A stretch of DNA of 23,011 nt. Origin: JBFWIL01 sp050256015 (lineage in GTDB: Bacteria > Bacteroidota > Bacteroidia > Bacteroidales > Prolixibacteraceae). The notes under the pieces are model-generated. The model was not told where the DNA came from, did not search any database, and saw only the letters and a list, made by a program, of their open reading frames with translations. Shown piece after piece: positions 1-8,972 of the stretch. Position numbers and translations under genes: made by a program. Numbering within the stretch: the stretch's first letter is position 1; each line of letters opens with the position of its first letter. The stretch spans positions 1 to 23,011 of the forward strand of contig JBFWIL010000007.1 in NCBI GenBank assembly GCA_050256015.1, written 5' to 3'.

Positions 1-94
1 AGGAGAGCGTTTTTCCGTGTATACGGGATACAAGATCAGGCGTTCCGACAAGCTTTACAAGCTTGTTCCGGCCGCCGGACCTGCATTTGTTTAA
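1..94 (+). CDS. C-terminal end of an unidentified protein (5' truncated)
   Basis: An open frame enters from the left edge in phase with base 2 and ends at a TAA at 92-94. It encodes about 30 residues, beginning GERFSVYTGYKIRRSDKLYK and ending in AGPAFV. The stop lies 12 bases before the ATG of the next gene on the same strand, which suggests the two are co-transcribed. The fragment is basic and then hydrophobic at its end; it is too short to assign to a family. Confidence 0.6.
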   Translation, partial: GERFSVYTGYKIRRSDKLYKLVPAAGPAFV

Positions 95-106
95 AACCAT
101 TGATCC

Positions 107-2863
107 ATGCGTAGATTTATTTTTCCCTTGCTGGTGGTTCTGGTGCTCCTGCTTGCAGGAGCGGGCTGGTATCTGCTGCAGCGTTATACGGTAACTTATT
201 CGGAGAATTCGGCTTTTAGGGCCGTACCGGTACGGACGCCGCTGGTACTGGAGGTGCGTGACACGGAGCAGCTGCTGGACTGGCTGGGCGGCGGGGGACA
301 GCTCGCTGAGGTCCTGCACGGAATACCGGCCCTGCAGCCGGTGTTAGAGGAGCTGGACGAGCTGGGCCGCATGCTGGCCGGGGAGAAAGATCTGAAGGCT
401 TTGCTGAAAGACCGGCAGGTACTGGTGGCTTTTAATCCGGAGGGAAAAGATAACATTGGCTGCCTGCTTGCACTGAGCCTGGAAAACCGGATCAGCCGGG
501 AGGGTATGACCGGTTTTCTGAAAGACTATGCCACCCGGGGCGGAACGGAACTGAGCGAACGTCTGTACGACGGGGCGAAGGTGTACGGTTTGAAGTGGGG
601 CAGCAGGTGTTTTTATTTTGCTGAGCGCGACGGGGTTTTCCTGCTGAGTCGCCATGCGCTTTTTGTGGAGGAAGCCATCAGGCAGCTGAGGGCTGTGAGC
701 CTGTTGGATGAGGAGCAGTTTTGCCGGCTATACCGGACCGCCGGAAACGATTCGGAGCTGAACGTATTTATTCGTCACGAGACCATTCAACTGCTGCTGA
801 ACCGGGCGGTTGACCGGAATTTCCGGGCGGCTCTGCAGCGTTTCGGCCGCCTGACCGGGATCACCGAGCTGGATCTCAGCCTGAAGGGAAAAGAAGCCCT
901 GCTCGGAGGTTTCAGCTTTGCCGGGCCGGAGGGTTCTTTTTTCCTGGATGCCTTGCGCAGACAGGAGGCCGGACGTTTTACACTTGCCCGCATGATGCCC
1001 GCTTCGGTGAGTTGTTTTTTGAGTATGAACCTGCCCGATTTTTCTGCCTATCAGCAGGCTTATGAGGAGTACCTGAAAGGGGAGCAGGGCAGTTTTTACC
1101 TCCGGGAGGCTGGACTGAAAAAAATCGGGGCATATTGCAGCAAGCCTTTCCCGGAATTGTTTGCCGAGGTGGCGGGTGAAGAATTTGCGCTCGTGCTGAC
1201 ACGGGTGATGCAGAATGATCCGGCCGGCAACCGTTTTTTGCTGGCTTCGGTAAAAAGCCGGTCGCAGGCCCGGGAGCTGATCCTGTCCATGTTGGAAAAA
1301 CAAGCCGCTACGGCCGGCAAAAGCCTGGAGGAGCTGGAGATCCTTTTCCGTTTGCCGGATGCGGAACCCGTGCCGATCTATGTTTTTCCTTTTCCTGAGC
1401 TCCCGGCTCTGCTGCTGGGCAGGGCTTTTTCGGCCGTGGACGCCAATTACCTCTGCTTTTACGGTAATTATCTGATCCTGGCCGACAATCTGCCGGCCCT
1501 GAAAAGTTATATGCACGAGCTGATCCTCTCCGACACCCTGGAAAGGGATGCCCGCTTCCGGAAATTCAACGACCAGATGGCTTCGCGTTCCACCCTCTAT
1601 TTTTATCTGAATATTCCCCGGAGTTTTTATCTGAAGGATTATTATCTGCAGCCGGAACTGGCGGAGGGCCTTGGAGAAAACGAGGAACTGCTGCGCGGGT
1701 TTTACGGGCTGGGCTGGCAGCTTGCCGGGAACGCGGGAGAGTTTCTGAACAGCTTCTACCTGCTGTACGATCCGGCTTCCCGGGCTGAGCCCCGGACGGT
1801 ATGGCAGACCCGGCTGGATGCTCCCCTGGCAGGGAAGCCCCTGCTGATGCGAAACCATACGGATAAGCAAAACCGGGAGGTGCTGGTGCAGGACAGCAGG
1901 CATCAGCTTTACCTGATCAACAGGGAGGGGGTGACTCTGTGGAAGATTCCGCTTCCCGGGCCGGTGCTGGGCGAGGTGCACCAGGTAGATTATTACCGCA
2001 ACAAAAAACTTCAATACCTGTTTGCCACCCGTGAACAGTTGCATCTGATAGACCGCAACGGGAACCGGGTAGCCGGCTTTCCGCTGAGCCTGCGTTCGCC
2101 GGCCGGCGGGGGGGTGGCTTTGTTCGACTATGACGGGAACAGAGATTACCGGTACTTTATTGCCGGGGAAGATAAAAATATTTATGCATATAACCGTGAA
2201 GGCCGTCCTGTAGGCGGCTGGAAATTCGGAGGTACGGAGACCGTGCTGAACCGGCCCGTGCAACACATCCGTCTCGGGGGGAAGGATTACCTGGTCTGTG
2301 CCGACCGGTACCGGACTTATATGCTGGACCGGCAGGGACAGATCCGGGTGGAGGTAGCGGAGACCTATGCCCATTCGGGAAACGGGCTGTTCCTGGTGCA
2401 GGGGGCCAAACCGGCCCTGGCTGCCACGGATACGGAAGGGAAGATACACCTGCAGTATTTCGACGGGAGTCACGTACTGATTGACGCCGGAAGCTTTGGT
2501 GAGCAGCATTATTTTGTGACTGCCGAACTGAACGGGGACGGGAAAACCGATTTTATTCTGGCTGAAGGCAGACGGTTGCTGGCAGTCGATGACCGAGGAG
2601 AAGAGCTCTTTGCGCATGTGTTTCCGGGAGATATCAGTGAAAAGCCTGCCGTATTTGTGCAGGAGGGCAAGCGGAAAATTGGCGTGGTGTGCCGCGGGGA
2701 GAACAGTGTTTTCCTGCTCGATGCGGGCGGAAAGCTCTGTCCCGGTTTCCCGCTGCAGGGCAGCACGGCTTTCTGCATGGGAAAGCTGGGTGATGACAAT
2801 GCTTTTTACAACCTGCTTGTGGGCGGTGTGGACGGCAGCCTGCTGAATTATCAGCTTGAATAG
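107..2863 (+). CDS. Membrane-anchored DUF3352-like protein with C-terminal beta-propeller-type repeats
   Basis: This is a 918-residue protein with an uncleaved-looking N-terminal membrane segment (about residues 4-25), so most of it should lie outside the inner membrane. Residues about 40-560 form a large domain with no catalytic motif I recognise; its general look fits DUF3352-type Bacteroidota proteins, but that assignment is from memory. From about 565 to the end there are at least six repeats in which a hydrophobic strand is followed by a D/N-R-x-G turn: HQLYLINREG near 595, EQLHLIDRNG near 643, KNIYAYNREG near 690, TYMLDRQG near 743, RLLAVDDRG near 823 and SVFLLDAGG near 865. This is the pattern of PQQ/WD-like propeller blades. 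Acidic loops (DYDGNRD, ELNGDGKTD) resemble FG-GAP calcium loops. It follows the upstream fragment by 12 bases and is convergent with menE. Function unknown; a scaffold or binding role is inference. Confidence 0.85.
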   Translation: MRRFIFPLLVVLVLLLAGAGWYLLQRYTVTYSENSAFRAVPVRTPLVLEVRDTEQLLDWLGGGGQLAEVLHGIPALQPVLEELDELGRMLAGEKDLKALLKDRQVLVAFNPEGKDNIGCLLALSLENRISREGMTGFLKDYATRGGTELSERLYDGAKVYGLKWGSRCFYFAERDGVFLLSRHALFVEEAIRQLRAVSLLDEEQFCRLYRTAGNDSELNVFIRHETIQLLLNRAVDRNFRAALQRFGRLTGITELDLSLKGKEALLGGFSFAGPEGSFFLDALRRQEAGRFTLARMMPASVSCFLSMNLPDFSAYQQAYEEYLKGEQGSFYLREAGLKKIGAYCSKPFPELFAEVAGEEFALVLTRVMQNDPAGNRFLLASVKSRSQARELILSMLEKQAATAGKSLEELEILFRLPDAEPVPIYVFPFPELPALLLGRAFSAVDANYLCFYGNYLILADNLPALKSYMHELILSDTLERDARFRKFNDQMASRSTLYFYLNIPRSFYLKDYYLQPELAEGLGENEELLRGFYGLGWQLAGNAGEFLNSFYLLYDPASRAEPRTVWQTRLDAPLAGKPLLMRNHTDKQNREVLVQDSRHQLYLINREGVTLWKIPLPGPVLGEVHQVDYYRNKKLQYLFATREQLHLIDRNGNRVAGFPLSLRSPAGGGVALFDYDGNRDYRYFIAGEDKNIYAYNREGRPVGGWKFGGTETVLNRPVQHIRLGGKDYLVCADRYRTYMLDRQGQIRVEVAETYAHSGNGLFLVQGAKPALAATDTEGKIHLQYFDGSHVLIDAGSFGEQHYFVTAELNGDGKTDFILAEGRRLLAVDDRGEELFAHVFPGDISEKPAVFVQEGKRKIGVVCRGENSVFLLDAGGKLCPGFPLQGSTAFCMGKLGDDNAFYNLLVGGVDGSLLNYQLE

Positions 2864-3001
2864 AATTTGTGCATTCATTTTGCAGAAACCGCTACTGCCG
2901 GCAGCTTTTATTTTCGGGTTCCCGGGTAGTTTCCGGGGCCAGGCTTTTTGTCGGATCTGGTTTCTGTTTGAGCTGAGAGGAGGCCCGACTGAATGCCGGA
3001 T

Positions 3002-4096
3002 TTAACGCCTTTTTATTTTACCGTTTGGAGTACGGGGCAGGCTGCTGACAAAGCGGATCTGCCGGGGACGTTCGTATTTGTCCAGTATTCGTGCGCAGAT
3101 GTCCCGGATGCGGGAGCGTTCGCCGGAAGCGGCTTTTCCTTCCACAAGCAGCACGATTTGTTCGCCGAGCTTATCGTGGGGTTCCGAGCTGATAAGAAAA
3201 GGACGGTTCAGCTCTGCTTCAAGCTTTTGTTCGAGTTGTTCGGGGGTGTATTTAAGTCCTCCGCAGATAATCCGGTGATCGGCTCTTCCGAGTATTTTAA
3301 AGGTTTTTTCATCTTTCAGCTTTGCCCGATCGGTGGTCTGTAGGAAGGGATCTTTCAGTCCGCGCATACGAATGCGCAGGCAGCCTTCGTCTGAAAGACT
3401 TACCCGGATTGCTTCCAGACAGTGGTACCATGCGTCGGCTTCCTTGCCGTTGATCCGGTTGATGGCGATGTGGGTAGCCGTTTCTGTCATGGCATAACCC
3501 GAATAACAGGCTGTTTTCATATTTTGCAGCCTTTGTCTCAGGGTGCCAGGGATGCTGCTGCCGCCCAGCAGGAGCTGCCGGATCTGCTGCAGACGCCGGA
3601 TTCCTCGCTCTCCGTCCAGGATCTTGACAGCCTGGTTGGGAGTCAGGGCGGCAAAGGCAAAGGTTTGCCGGTCGAGCAGGGCAAAATCGCCTCCCGGATC
3701 GCTTACATGCAGGTCGAGTTCCCCGGTCAGGGCGCGCACTACCATCAGCTTGCCGGCAATGTAACGGGTGGACAGGGCAAGCAGCACCCGATCGCCGGCA
3801 TGCAGTTTGAAGTATTGCAGGGTGCGCAGGGCACTGGCCCGGACGAAGCTTTTTGTGAGGCGAATGGTTTTCGGGGGGCCGGTGCTCCCGGAAGTCTGCA
3901 CGCTGATAGTAGTGCCGGGGGCATACCATTCCGCCAGGAAATCGAGCCATCCGGCAGATGGGGAAGACGTTCCTGCGGCATGTCCGGATAAAGGCCTGCC
4001 TGCCTGCCGGTTACGCTGCATCTCCAGTAGCTCGTTTACCTGCCGGCTTTTGCCGTTCAGGAGGATGCAGGAAGGATAGGGGTTCACGGTGTTCAA
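3002..4096 (-). CDS. menE: o-Succinylbenzoate-CoA ligase MenE
   Basis: MenE activates o-succinylbenzoate with ATP and CoA to OSB-CoA, the substrate of MenB. This 364-residue protein has the ANL adenylate-forming signatures: the P-loop TSGSTGPPK (68-76), the YAMTETATHI core motif (201-210), GRADHRI of the hinge region (270-276) and a C-terminal PRTPNGK with the expected catalytic lysine at 360. It is shorter than E. coli MenE (about 450) but of the size I expect for Bacteroidota. There is no ATG at the 5' end: the frame opens with TTG at 4096, followed by GTG at 4087, and the first ATG would delete 25 residues including the strand ILLNGKSRQV. TTG or GTG is therefore the likely start. It is the last gene of the men operon, 54 bases after menC. 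Confidence 0.93.
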   Translation of the reverse strand: MNTVNPYPSCILLNGKSRQVNELLEMQRNRQAGRPLSGHAAGTSSPSAGWLDFLAEWYAPGTTISVQTSGSTGPPKTIRLTKSFVRASALRTLQYFKLHAGDRVLLALSTRYIAGKLMVVRALTGELDLHVSDPGGDFALLDRQTFAFAALTPNQAVKILDGERGIRRLQQIRQLLLGGSSIPGTLRQRLQNMKTACYSGYAMTETATHIAINRINGKEADAWYHCLEAIRVSLSDEGCLRIRMRGLKDPFLQTTDRAKLKDEKTFKILGRADHRIICGGLKYTPEQLEQKLEAELNRPFLISSEPHDKLGEQIVLLVEGKAASGERSRIRDICARILDKYERPRQIRFVSSLPRTPNGKIKRR

Positions 4097-4150
4097 ATTT
4101 CTGTTTTTTTACGTTTTGTTTTTTGTTGCGGCATGCGGTTCCGGATCAGT

Positions 4151-5203
4151 TTATTTTGGACGGGACCAGGATATTCGCGGATTGTGCCGGAGCTGGTCGC
4201 CACACATCTCCAGAGGCGAACGGAGGTTGTTGATGAACAGCTGTCCGGTTCCCAGTCCCTGATGTATGCGGGGTTGCTTGGTGAAAGTCCACTGGGCAAT
4301 GGCATTGAGCCCGGCGTTCGACTCCAGGCAGGAGGTTATCCACCAGCCGATGCTCCGTTCCGCGGCCAGGGAAATCCATTCGTCGCAGCCGGAAAAACCT
4401 CCGTGCAGGCTGGGTTTTAAAACCAGAAAATGCGGACGGACGGTGTCTAACAGCTTTTCTTTTTCTTCTCTGCGGTTCAGTCCGATAAGTTCTTCATCGA
4501 GGGCAACGGGTACGGTACTTTCTTTACAGATCCGGGCCAGGGCTTTGGGGTTTCCGGCCGGAACGGGTTGTTCAACGGAATGTAGTTTGAAGCGGGCCAG
4601 CCGTTCCAGCTTTTTCGGGGTTTCTTCGGGGGAAAAGGCTCCGTTGGCATCGACCCGGAGAGTCAGGGAGCCGGCAGGGGGAGGTCCCTGTTGCCTGTAT
4701 GCTTCACGCAGCATGCCCAGCAGCTTCAGTTCCCGCTCAAAGTCCAGCGAGCCGATTTTCAGCTTGATGCAGCTGAAGCCGGCGTTCAGCTTTTTGCGGA
4801 TCTGCTCCCTTTGCCGGTTTTCTTCGCCCATCCAGATCAGCCCGTTAACCGGGATGCCCGCTTCTCCCCGGGTAAAGGCCGAGGGAAAGAGTAGCTGCCG
4901 GCCACCGCGGAGCAGGTCGCATTGGGCTGTTTCCAGGGCAAAACGCAGGGAGGGCAGTTCAAGCAGCAGGGACCGGTCATCGAGAAAAGGCCGGGGATCG
5001 GCGATAATCTGTTCCAGGCATTGCTCTATCTGCCGGGGTGTCTCCCGGCTGAGTCCGGGCAGGGGAGCGCATTCTCCCAGTCCGGTACAGCCCTCCTCTT
5101 CCAGGAAGAGGTACCATACCGGCCGGCTTAACAGCACGCCCCGGGAGGTGCCCGCAGGCCTTTTAAACCGGAGTTCTGTTTTCCGGACGCTTAGTTTGAT
5201 CAT
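4151..5203 (-). CDS. menC: o-Succinylbenzoate synthase MenC
   Basis: MenC dehydrates SHCHC to o-succinylbenzoate and belongs to the enolase superfamily. The 350-residue protein shows the expected catalytic set in order: the KxK lysines in CIKLKIG (K147, K149), metal ligands D185 (LRVDANG), E211 (SVEQP) and D236 (ALDEE), and the second-face lysine K263 (LVLKP). The N-terminal capping domain contains GLGECAPLPG (41-50), typical of the family. It starts with ATG at 5203. A 136-base A-rich spacer (on the mRNA strand) separates it from menA, and menE follows 54 bases downstream. Dipeptide epimerases share the fold, but the men context makes OSB synthase the clear choice. Confidence 0.94.
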   Translation of the reverse strand: MIKLSVRKTELRFKRPAGTSRGVLLSRPVWYLFLEEEGCTGLGECAPLPGLSRETPRQIEQCLEQIIADPRPFLDDRSLLLELPSLRFALETAQCDLLRGGRQLLFPSAFTRGEAGIPVNGLIWMGEENRQREQIRKKLNAGFSCIKLKIGSLDFERELKLLGMLREAYRQQGPPPAGSLTLRVDANGAFSPEETPKKLERLARFKLHSVEQPVPAGNPKALARICKESTVPVALDEELIGLNRREEKEKLLDTVRPHFLVLKPSLHGGFSGCDEWISLAAERSIGWWITSCLESNAGLNAIAQWTFTKQPRIHQGLGTGQLFINNLRSPLEMCGDQLRHNPRISWSRPK

Positions 5204-5339
5204 GCTTTTTAAGAATGCTTTTTCGTTTTACGGTTTTTTTGTTTTGCCGGCCTGGTCTGATCCTGTTTTTGATTTGACTTTGTGTTTTATTTTTCTTTTG
5301 TTTGGCTTGTTTATTGCTTTTTGCCAGGCATTGCACGTA

Positions 5340-6248
5340 TTAGCGGCTCAGTAACAGTCCGGCTCCGAACAGTAAACTGAAGGCCAGGGTGGAAAGCGAA
5401 AGCCGCTTTAAAAAAGGATCGAGCCGAGCCTTGTCGGCTTTACGCAGGATCTGGTACAGGTCAGCGGCAAAGAGCGGCAGTATGAACAGGTAAATCCAGG
5501 CCCAGCCTCCCTGTGTCTTCAGCAGGGTGAAGCTGAGGGCAGCAAGCCATCCTCCCAGAATAAGCAGCAGATGGTAGATCCGGCTCAGGCGCTTGCCCAG
5601 CCGCACGGGAATAGTCATTTTGCCCGAGTGCCGGTCGTTTTCCGCGTCGCGCATGTTGTTCACATTCAGTACGCCGGTGCTGAACAGTCCGATGCTTACA
5701 GCCGGCAACAGCACGGCCGGATCCATACTTCCGGTGTTCAGAAAGAAAATACCGGCAACCGGAAGCAGTCCGAAAAACAGGAATACGGCCGGGTCGCCCA
5801 GTCCGATGTAACCGTAGGAATACCTTCCGGCAACGTAAAAGTAGGCGGCTGTAAGCGATAGCAGGCCCAGGGCCATGAACCAGGCAAACGTTCGGGGTGA
5901 GCCGGGTAGGGTGGCCGTACTAACCAGGGCCGTTCCCAGGACAATGCGTAGAGTTCCGGCCACGGTCATGCCTTTTCGCATTTCCCGCAGACTGATCTCT
6001 CCGCTCTGCACGGTGCGCTGCGGTCCGACCCTCCGGGCAGTGTCAGTGCCTTTTATGCTGTCGCCGTAATCGTTGGCGAAATTGGAAAAGATCTGGATGC
6101 CCGTGGCTGTCAGCACAGCCAGCAGGCTCACGCCGGGCCGGGCAGTTCCGGTGCTGGCTGCCAGCGCACAGCCCGTCAGGATGCCCGAGAGGGCCAGGGG
6201 CAGGGTGCGGAGCCTGCTGGCCCGGATCCAGCTTTGTAGGGTTGCCAT
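5340..6248 (-). CDS. menA: 1,4-Dihydroxy-2-naphthoate polyprenyltransferase MenA
   Basis: MenA is an integral membrane UbiA-family enzyme that attaches the polyprenyl chain to DHNA, giving demethylmenaquinone. I use the ATG at 6248 (302 residues, MATLQSWIRASR); the frame also offers a TTG two codons upstream. Both Asp-rich prenyl-diphosphate/Mg motifs are present: NFANDYGD (57-63 region) and NNMRDAENDRHSGK (197-210). Between and after them are roughly eight hydrophobic membrane segments. The N-terminal ASRLRTLPLALSGI is typical of MenA as opposed to UbiA. It lies between menB (85-base spacer) and menC (136-base spacer), all on the minus strand. Confidence 0.95.
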   Translation of the reverse strand: MATLQSWIRASRLRTLPLALSGILTGCALAASTGTARPGVSLLAVLTATGIQIFSNFANDYGDSIKGTDTARRVGPQRTVQSGEISLREMRKGMTVAGTLRIVLGTALVSTATLPGSPRTFAWFMALGLLSLTAAYFYVAGRYSYGYIGLGDPAVFLFFGLLPVAGIFFLNTGSMDPAVLLPAVSIGLFSTGVLNVNNMRDAENDRHSGKMTIPVRLGKRLSRIYHLLLILGGWLAALSFTLLKTQGGWAWIYLFILPLFAADLYQILRKADKARLDPFLKRLSLSTLAFSLLFGAGLLLSR

Positions 6249-6333
6249 AATCAATTCAATTTAAAGTATCGTTTTCCCATCTTGTTTTTGATACAGGATC
6301 GGCTTAAAAAAATGTTACATCCTCCGTTTGCGT

Positions 6334-7164
6334 TTAGGGAAACTTGGGGAACCGGTCAAAGTCGGGTTTCCTTTTTTCCAGGAAGGCGCTTTTCCCTTCC
6401 TGGGCTTCCTCGGTGAGGTAGTAGAGCAGGGTGGCGTTCCCTGCAAACTCCTGGATGCCCACCTGTCCGTCGAGTTCGGCGTTGAGTCCGAGTTTCAGCA
6501 TGCGTAGGGCCAGCGGACTGTGTTCCATGATCTTTTTGGCCCAGGCCACGGTCTCGTCTTCCAGCCGGTCGAAAGGTACCACCGCGTTGACCAGTCCCAT
6601 TCCGAGGGCTTCTGCGGCCGTATACTGCCGGCACATAAACCAGATCTCGCGTGCTTTCTTTTGACCCACGATGCTGGCCAGGTAGGAAGCACCCAGTCCG
6701 GCATCAAAGCTGCCCACACGTGGACCGGTTTGTCCGAAGATGGCATTTTCGCTGGCTATGCTCAGGTCGCAGACCACATGCAGCACATGTCCGCCTCCGA
6801 TGGCGTAGCCGTTGACCATGGCGATGACCGGTTTGGGCATGCTGCGGATCTGTCGTTGCACCTCCAGGATGTTGAGTCGGGGAACACCGTCTTTGTCGAT
6901 GTAGCCGCCTTTGCCTTTCACGTTCTGGTCGCCCCCGGAGCAGAAAGCCTTGTCGCCCGCTCCGGTGAGCACGATGACCCGGATGTGCGGGTCTTCCCGG
7001 CAGATGTGCAGGGCGTCACTGATTTCGCTGACCGTGGCGGGACGGAATGCATTGCGGTAACGTTCGCGGTTGATGGTGATCCTGGCTATTCCTTCAAAAA
7101 AGCCGAAGCGTATGTCTTCGTATTCGCGGATGGTTTCCCATGTTCTGCTGGTTTTGTTTTTCAT
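6334..7164 (-). CDS. menB: 1,4-Dihydroxy-2-naphthoyl-CoA synthase MenB
   Basis: MenB is a crotonase-fold enzyme that cyclises OSB-CoA to DHNA-CoA. In this 276-residue protein the oxyanion-hole and active-site segments are clear: CSGGDQ (75-80), GYAIGGGH (119-126), QTGPRVGSFDAG (145-156) and the family-typical GQKKAREIWF (167-176). The glycine in QTGP (G147), where other MenB proteins carry aspartate, marks the bicarbonate-dependent class by the known subdivision of the family. It starts at ATG 7164, preceded on the mRNA by a strikingly A-rich leader without a Shine-Dalgarno sequence. It sits downstream of menD and upstream of menA. Confidence 0.96.
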   Translation of the reverse strand: MKNKTSRTWETIREYEDIRFGFFEGIARITINRERYRNAFRPATVSEISDALHICREDPHIRVIVLTGAGDKAFCSGGDQNVKGKGGYIDKDGVPRLNILEVQRQIRSMPKPVIAMVNGYAIGGGHVLHVVCDLSIASENAIFGQTGPRVGSFDAGLGASYLASIVGQKKAREIWFMCRQYTAAEALGMGLVNAVVPFDRLEDETVAWAKKIMEHSPLALRMLKLGLNAELDGQVGIQEFAGNATLLYYLTEEAQEGKSAFLEKRKPDFDRFPKFP

Positions 7165-7280
7165 TTGCTATCTGTTTTTTTTGTTTTTTCCTTGTGCTGT
7201 TTTTTATTCTGTTGCCGGCTGTTTTTGTATTCGGATTCGTTTTTTTCTGCCTCTTGCCGCCGGCAGTCGTTGCTATTGCG

Positions 7281-8972
7281 TTATCCTGCGGACTCTTTCC
7301 GGCATGCGGCAAAAAGTTCCCGGAAAACCCGGCTGTTGGTGCCGGCATTGGTGAAAATTTCCAGCAGGACGGATTTTTGGCGGGAAGCGAAGAACCCGGG
7401 CAGCAGGCTTTGCAGCTCCTGTTCATTGCCGGCATGCAGGTAATCGAGCCCGAAGCTTTGGGCGATGCCCTTTGCCCGGAAGCGGTTTTCCGTGAGGAAA
7501 TGTTCCCGGAAGGCAGGCGAACGGTCGGGCCCTTTGATCAGTCCGAAGATGTTCCCCCCTCCGTTGTGTATGACCACCACCCGGAGGTTTGTTCCGGCAT
7601 AACTGTTCCACAGGGCGTTGGAGTCGTAAAAGAAAGCCAGGTCGCCCAGGATAACCGTGTTGAGCCGTTTTGAAGCCGAGGCATAACCCACTGCCGAAGA
7701 CAGGCAGCCGTCGATGCCGCTGGTGCCCCGGTTGCTCAGGTAATGGACGCCGGGCAGCGGGTTCCGGAGCAGGGCGTAGCGCACCGGCGTGCTGTTACCC
7801 AGATGGAGTACCGAACCGGCAGGAATGGCTGGCAGCAGGATCCGGAACACTTTCAGGTCGGAAAAGGGAGCCTGGTCGGTAAAACCTTCGCTGCGTAGGC
7901 TGACCTCCTGCTCCAGTGTTTTCCAGCGCCGGGCATAAGCTTTATCTTTGATTGCGGCGTGTTCGAGCAGTTGACTGAAGAATGGGGCAGGAGGCATAAC
8001 AATGAGCCGGCTGAGTGCCCGGTAAGTGTCGTGATGGGCTCCGGAGCGGCTCAGGTGCCAGTGCTCCCGGGGCGGGTGCCGGCGCAGGAACTGTTTGACC
8101 TGCTTGGAGACCAGCTGTCCGCCGAAGCTGATCAGCAACTCGGGTACATAATCTTCTGCCCGGTGGTTGTGCAGGGCGGTTATCAGCATATCTATGTTTC
8201 CGCAGAAGGCGGCATCTTTCATGTTGGACAGCGGTTCGTGCAGCACGTTTATGCCGCTCTTTCGGGAGAGTTGTCCGAGTTGTTTTTCCAGCTCCGTGTC
8301 TGGCTCCTGCTGTCCGGCCAGGACCAGTACTCTGGAATAGCGATTGAAGCACCGGACCAGCTCCTGCATTTCTTCTTCAGGCATCAGTTGCTGCACCCTA
8401 CTGATCCGGATGTCTTTGACCGCCGGCAGAGGCTCGTCGAGCAATCCGTGCAGGGGTTCGTCAAGGGGAATGTTCAGGTGTACCGGTCCGCCTTCCCCGC
8501 TGAGGGCTGCGTTCATGCATTCGCTGATCAGCCTGGCTCCCTGCCACAGCTCATGTTCTGTTTCTCCCAGGGGAATACTGAGCTCACGGCGTATAAAACC
8601 CCGGAAGATAGCTTCCTGGCGGATGCACTGATTCTCGCCCTGGTCGATCCACCATGGCGGTCGGTCTGCTGTGAGCACGATAAGCGGAAGGTTAAGGTAA
8701 TAGGCTTCGGCAACGCCCGGGGCATAGTTGAGGGAGGCTGTTCCGGAGCTGCAGGTCAGCACCACGGGTCTGCCCGTGGCCCGGGAGAGGCCTCCGGCAA
8801 AGTAAGCCGCACTGCGTTCGTCGACGATGGTCCGGCAGCGGAATACCCCGCTTCCGGCAAAGGTGTGTATCAGCGGGCCGTTGCGTGAGCCCGGGGAAAT
8901 GATCACGTCTTCTATGCCCCGGGCGTGAAGCAGGGAGGCCAGCTGCCGGATCTGTTTTTTATCGGATATCAT
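7281..8972 (-). CDS. menD: SEPHCHC synthase MenD
   Basis: MenD is a thiamine-diphosphate enzyme that joins 2-oxoglutarate-derived succinic semialdehyde to isochorismate. I place the start at ATG 8972 (563 residues, MISDKKQIRQLASLL), close to the 556 residues of E. coli MenD; an upstream in-frame start at 9077 would add 35 unconserved residues inside menF. Visible are ISPGSRN (25-31), the ThDP-activating glutamate E52 in DERSAAYFAGG, SSGTA (76-80), and the ThDP/Mg motif starting GDLAFFYDSNALWN (443-456) and closing with HNGGGNIF (469-476). The start overlaps the 3' end of menF by 14 bases, implying translational coupling. A 116-base A-rich spacer separates it from menB. Confidence 0.95.
   Translation of the reverse strand: MISDKKQIRQLASLLHARGIEDVIISPGSRNGPLIHTFAGSGVFRCRTIVDERSAAYFAGGLSRATGRPVVLTCSSGTASLNYAPGVAEAYYLNLPLIVLTADRPPWWIDQGENQCIRQEAIFRGFIRRELSIPLGETEHELWQGARLISECMNAALSGEGGPVHLNIPLDEPLHGLLDEPLPAVKDIRISRVQQLMPEEEMQELVRCFNRYSRVLVLAGQQEPDTELEKQLGQLSRKSGINVLHEPLSNMKDAAFCGNIDMLITALHNHRAEDYVPELLISFGGQLVSKQVKQFLRRHPPREHWHLSRSGAHHDTYRALSRLIVMPPAPFFSQLLEHAAIKDKAYARRWKTLEQEVSLRSEGFTDQAPFSDLKVFRILLPAIPAGSVLHLGNSTPVRYALLRNPLPGVHYLSNRGTSGIDGCLSSAVGYASASKRLNTVILGDLAFFYDSNALWNSYAGTNLRVVVIHNGGGNIFGLIKGPDRSPAFREHFLTENRFRAKGIAQSFGLDYLHAGNEQELQSLLPGFFASRQKSVLLEIFTNAGTNSRVFRELFAACRKESAG

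Noticed and set aside
728..2878. A 716-codon open frame on the minus strand inside the 918-residue gene
   Set aside because: Its translation is rich in His, Gln, Pro and Arg with no domain-like pattern, while the plus-strand frame has a membrane anchor and regular repeats. It is a codon-bias shadow.
2864..3001. Inverted repeat CAGAAACC (2882-2889) / GGTTTCTG (2960-2967) between convergent genes
   Set aside because: The arms are only 8 bases and are 70 bases apart without a T run, so I cannot support a terminator call; the 138-base gap holds nothing else I recognise.
6249..6333. GTATC...GATAC inverted repeat in the gap between menB and menA
   Set aside because: The stem is only 5-6 bases with a long A-rich loop and sits inside an operon; likely chance.
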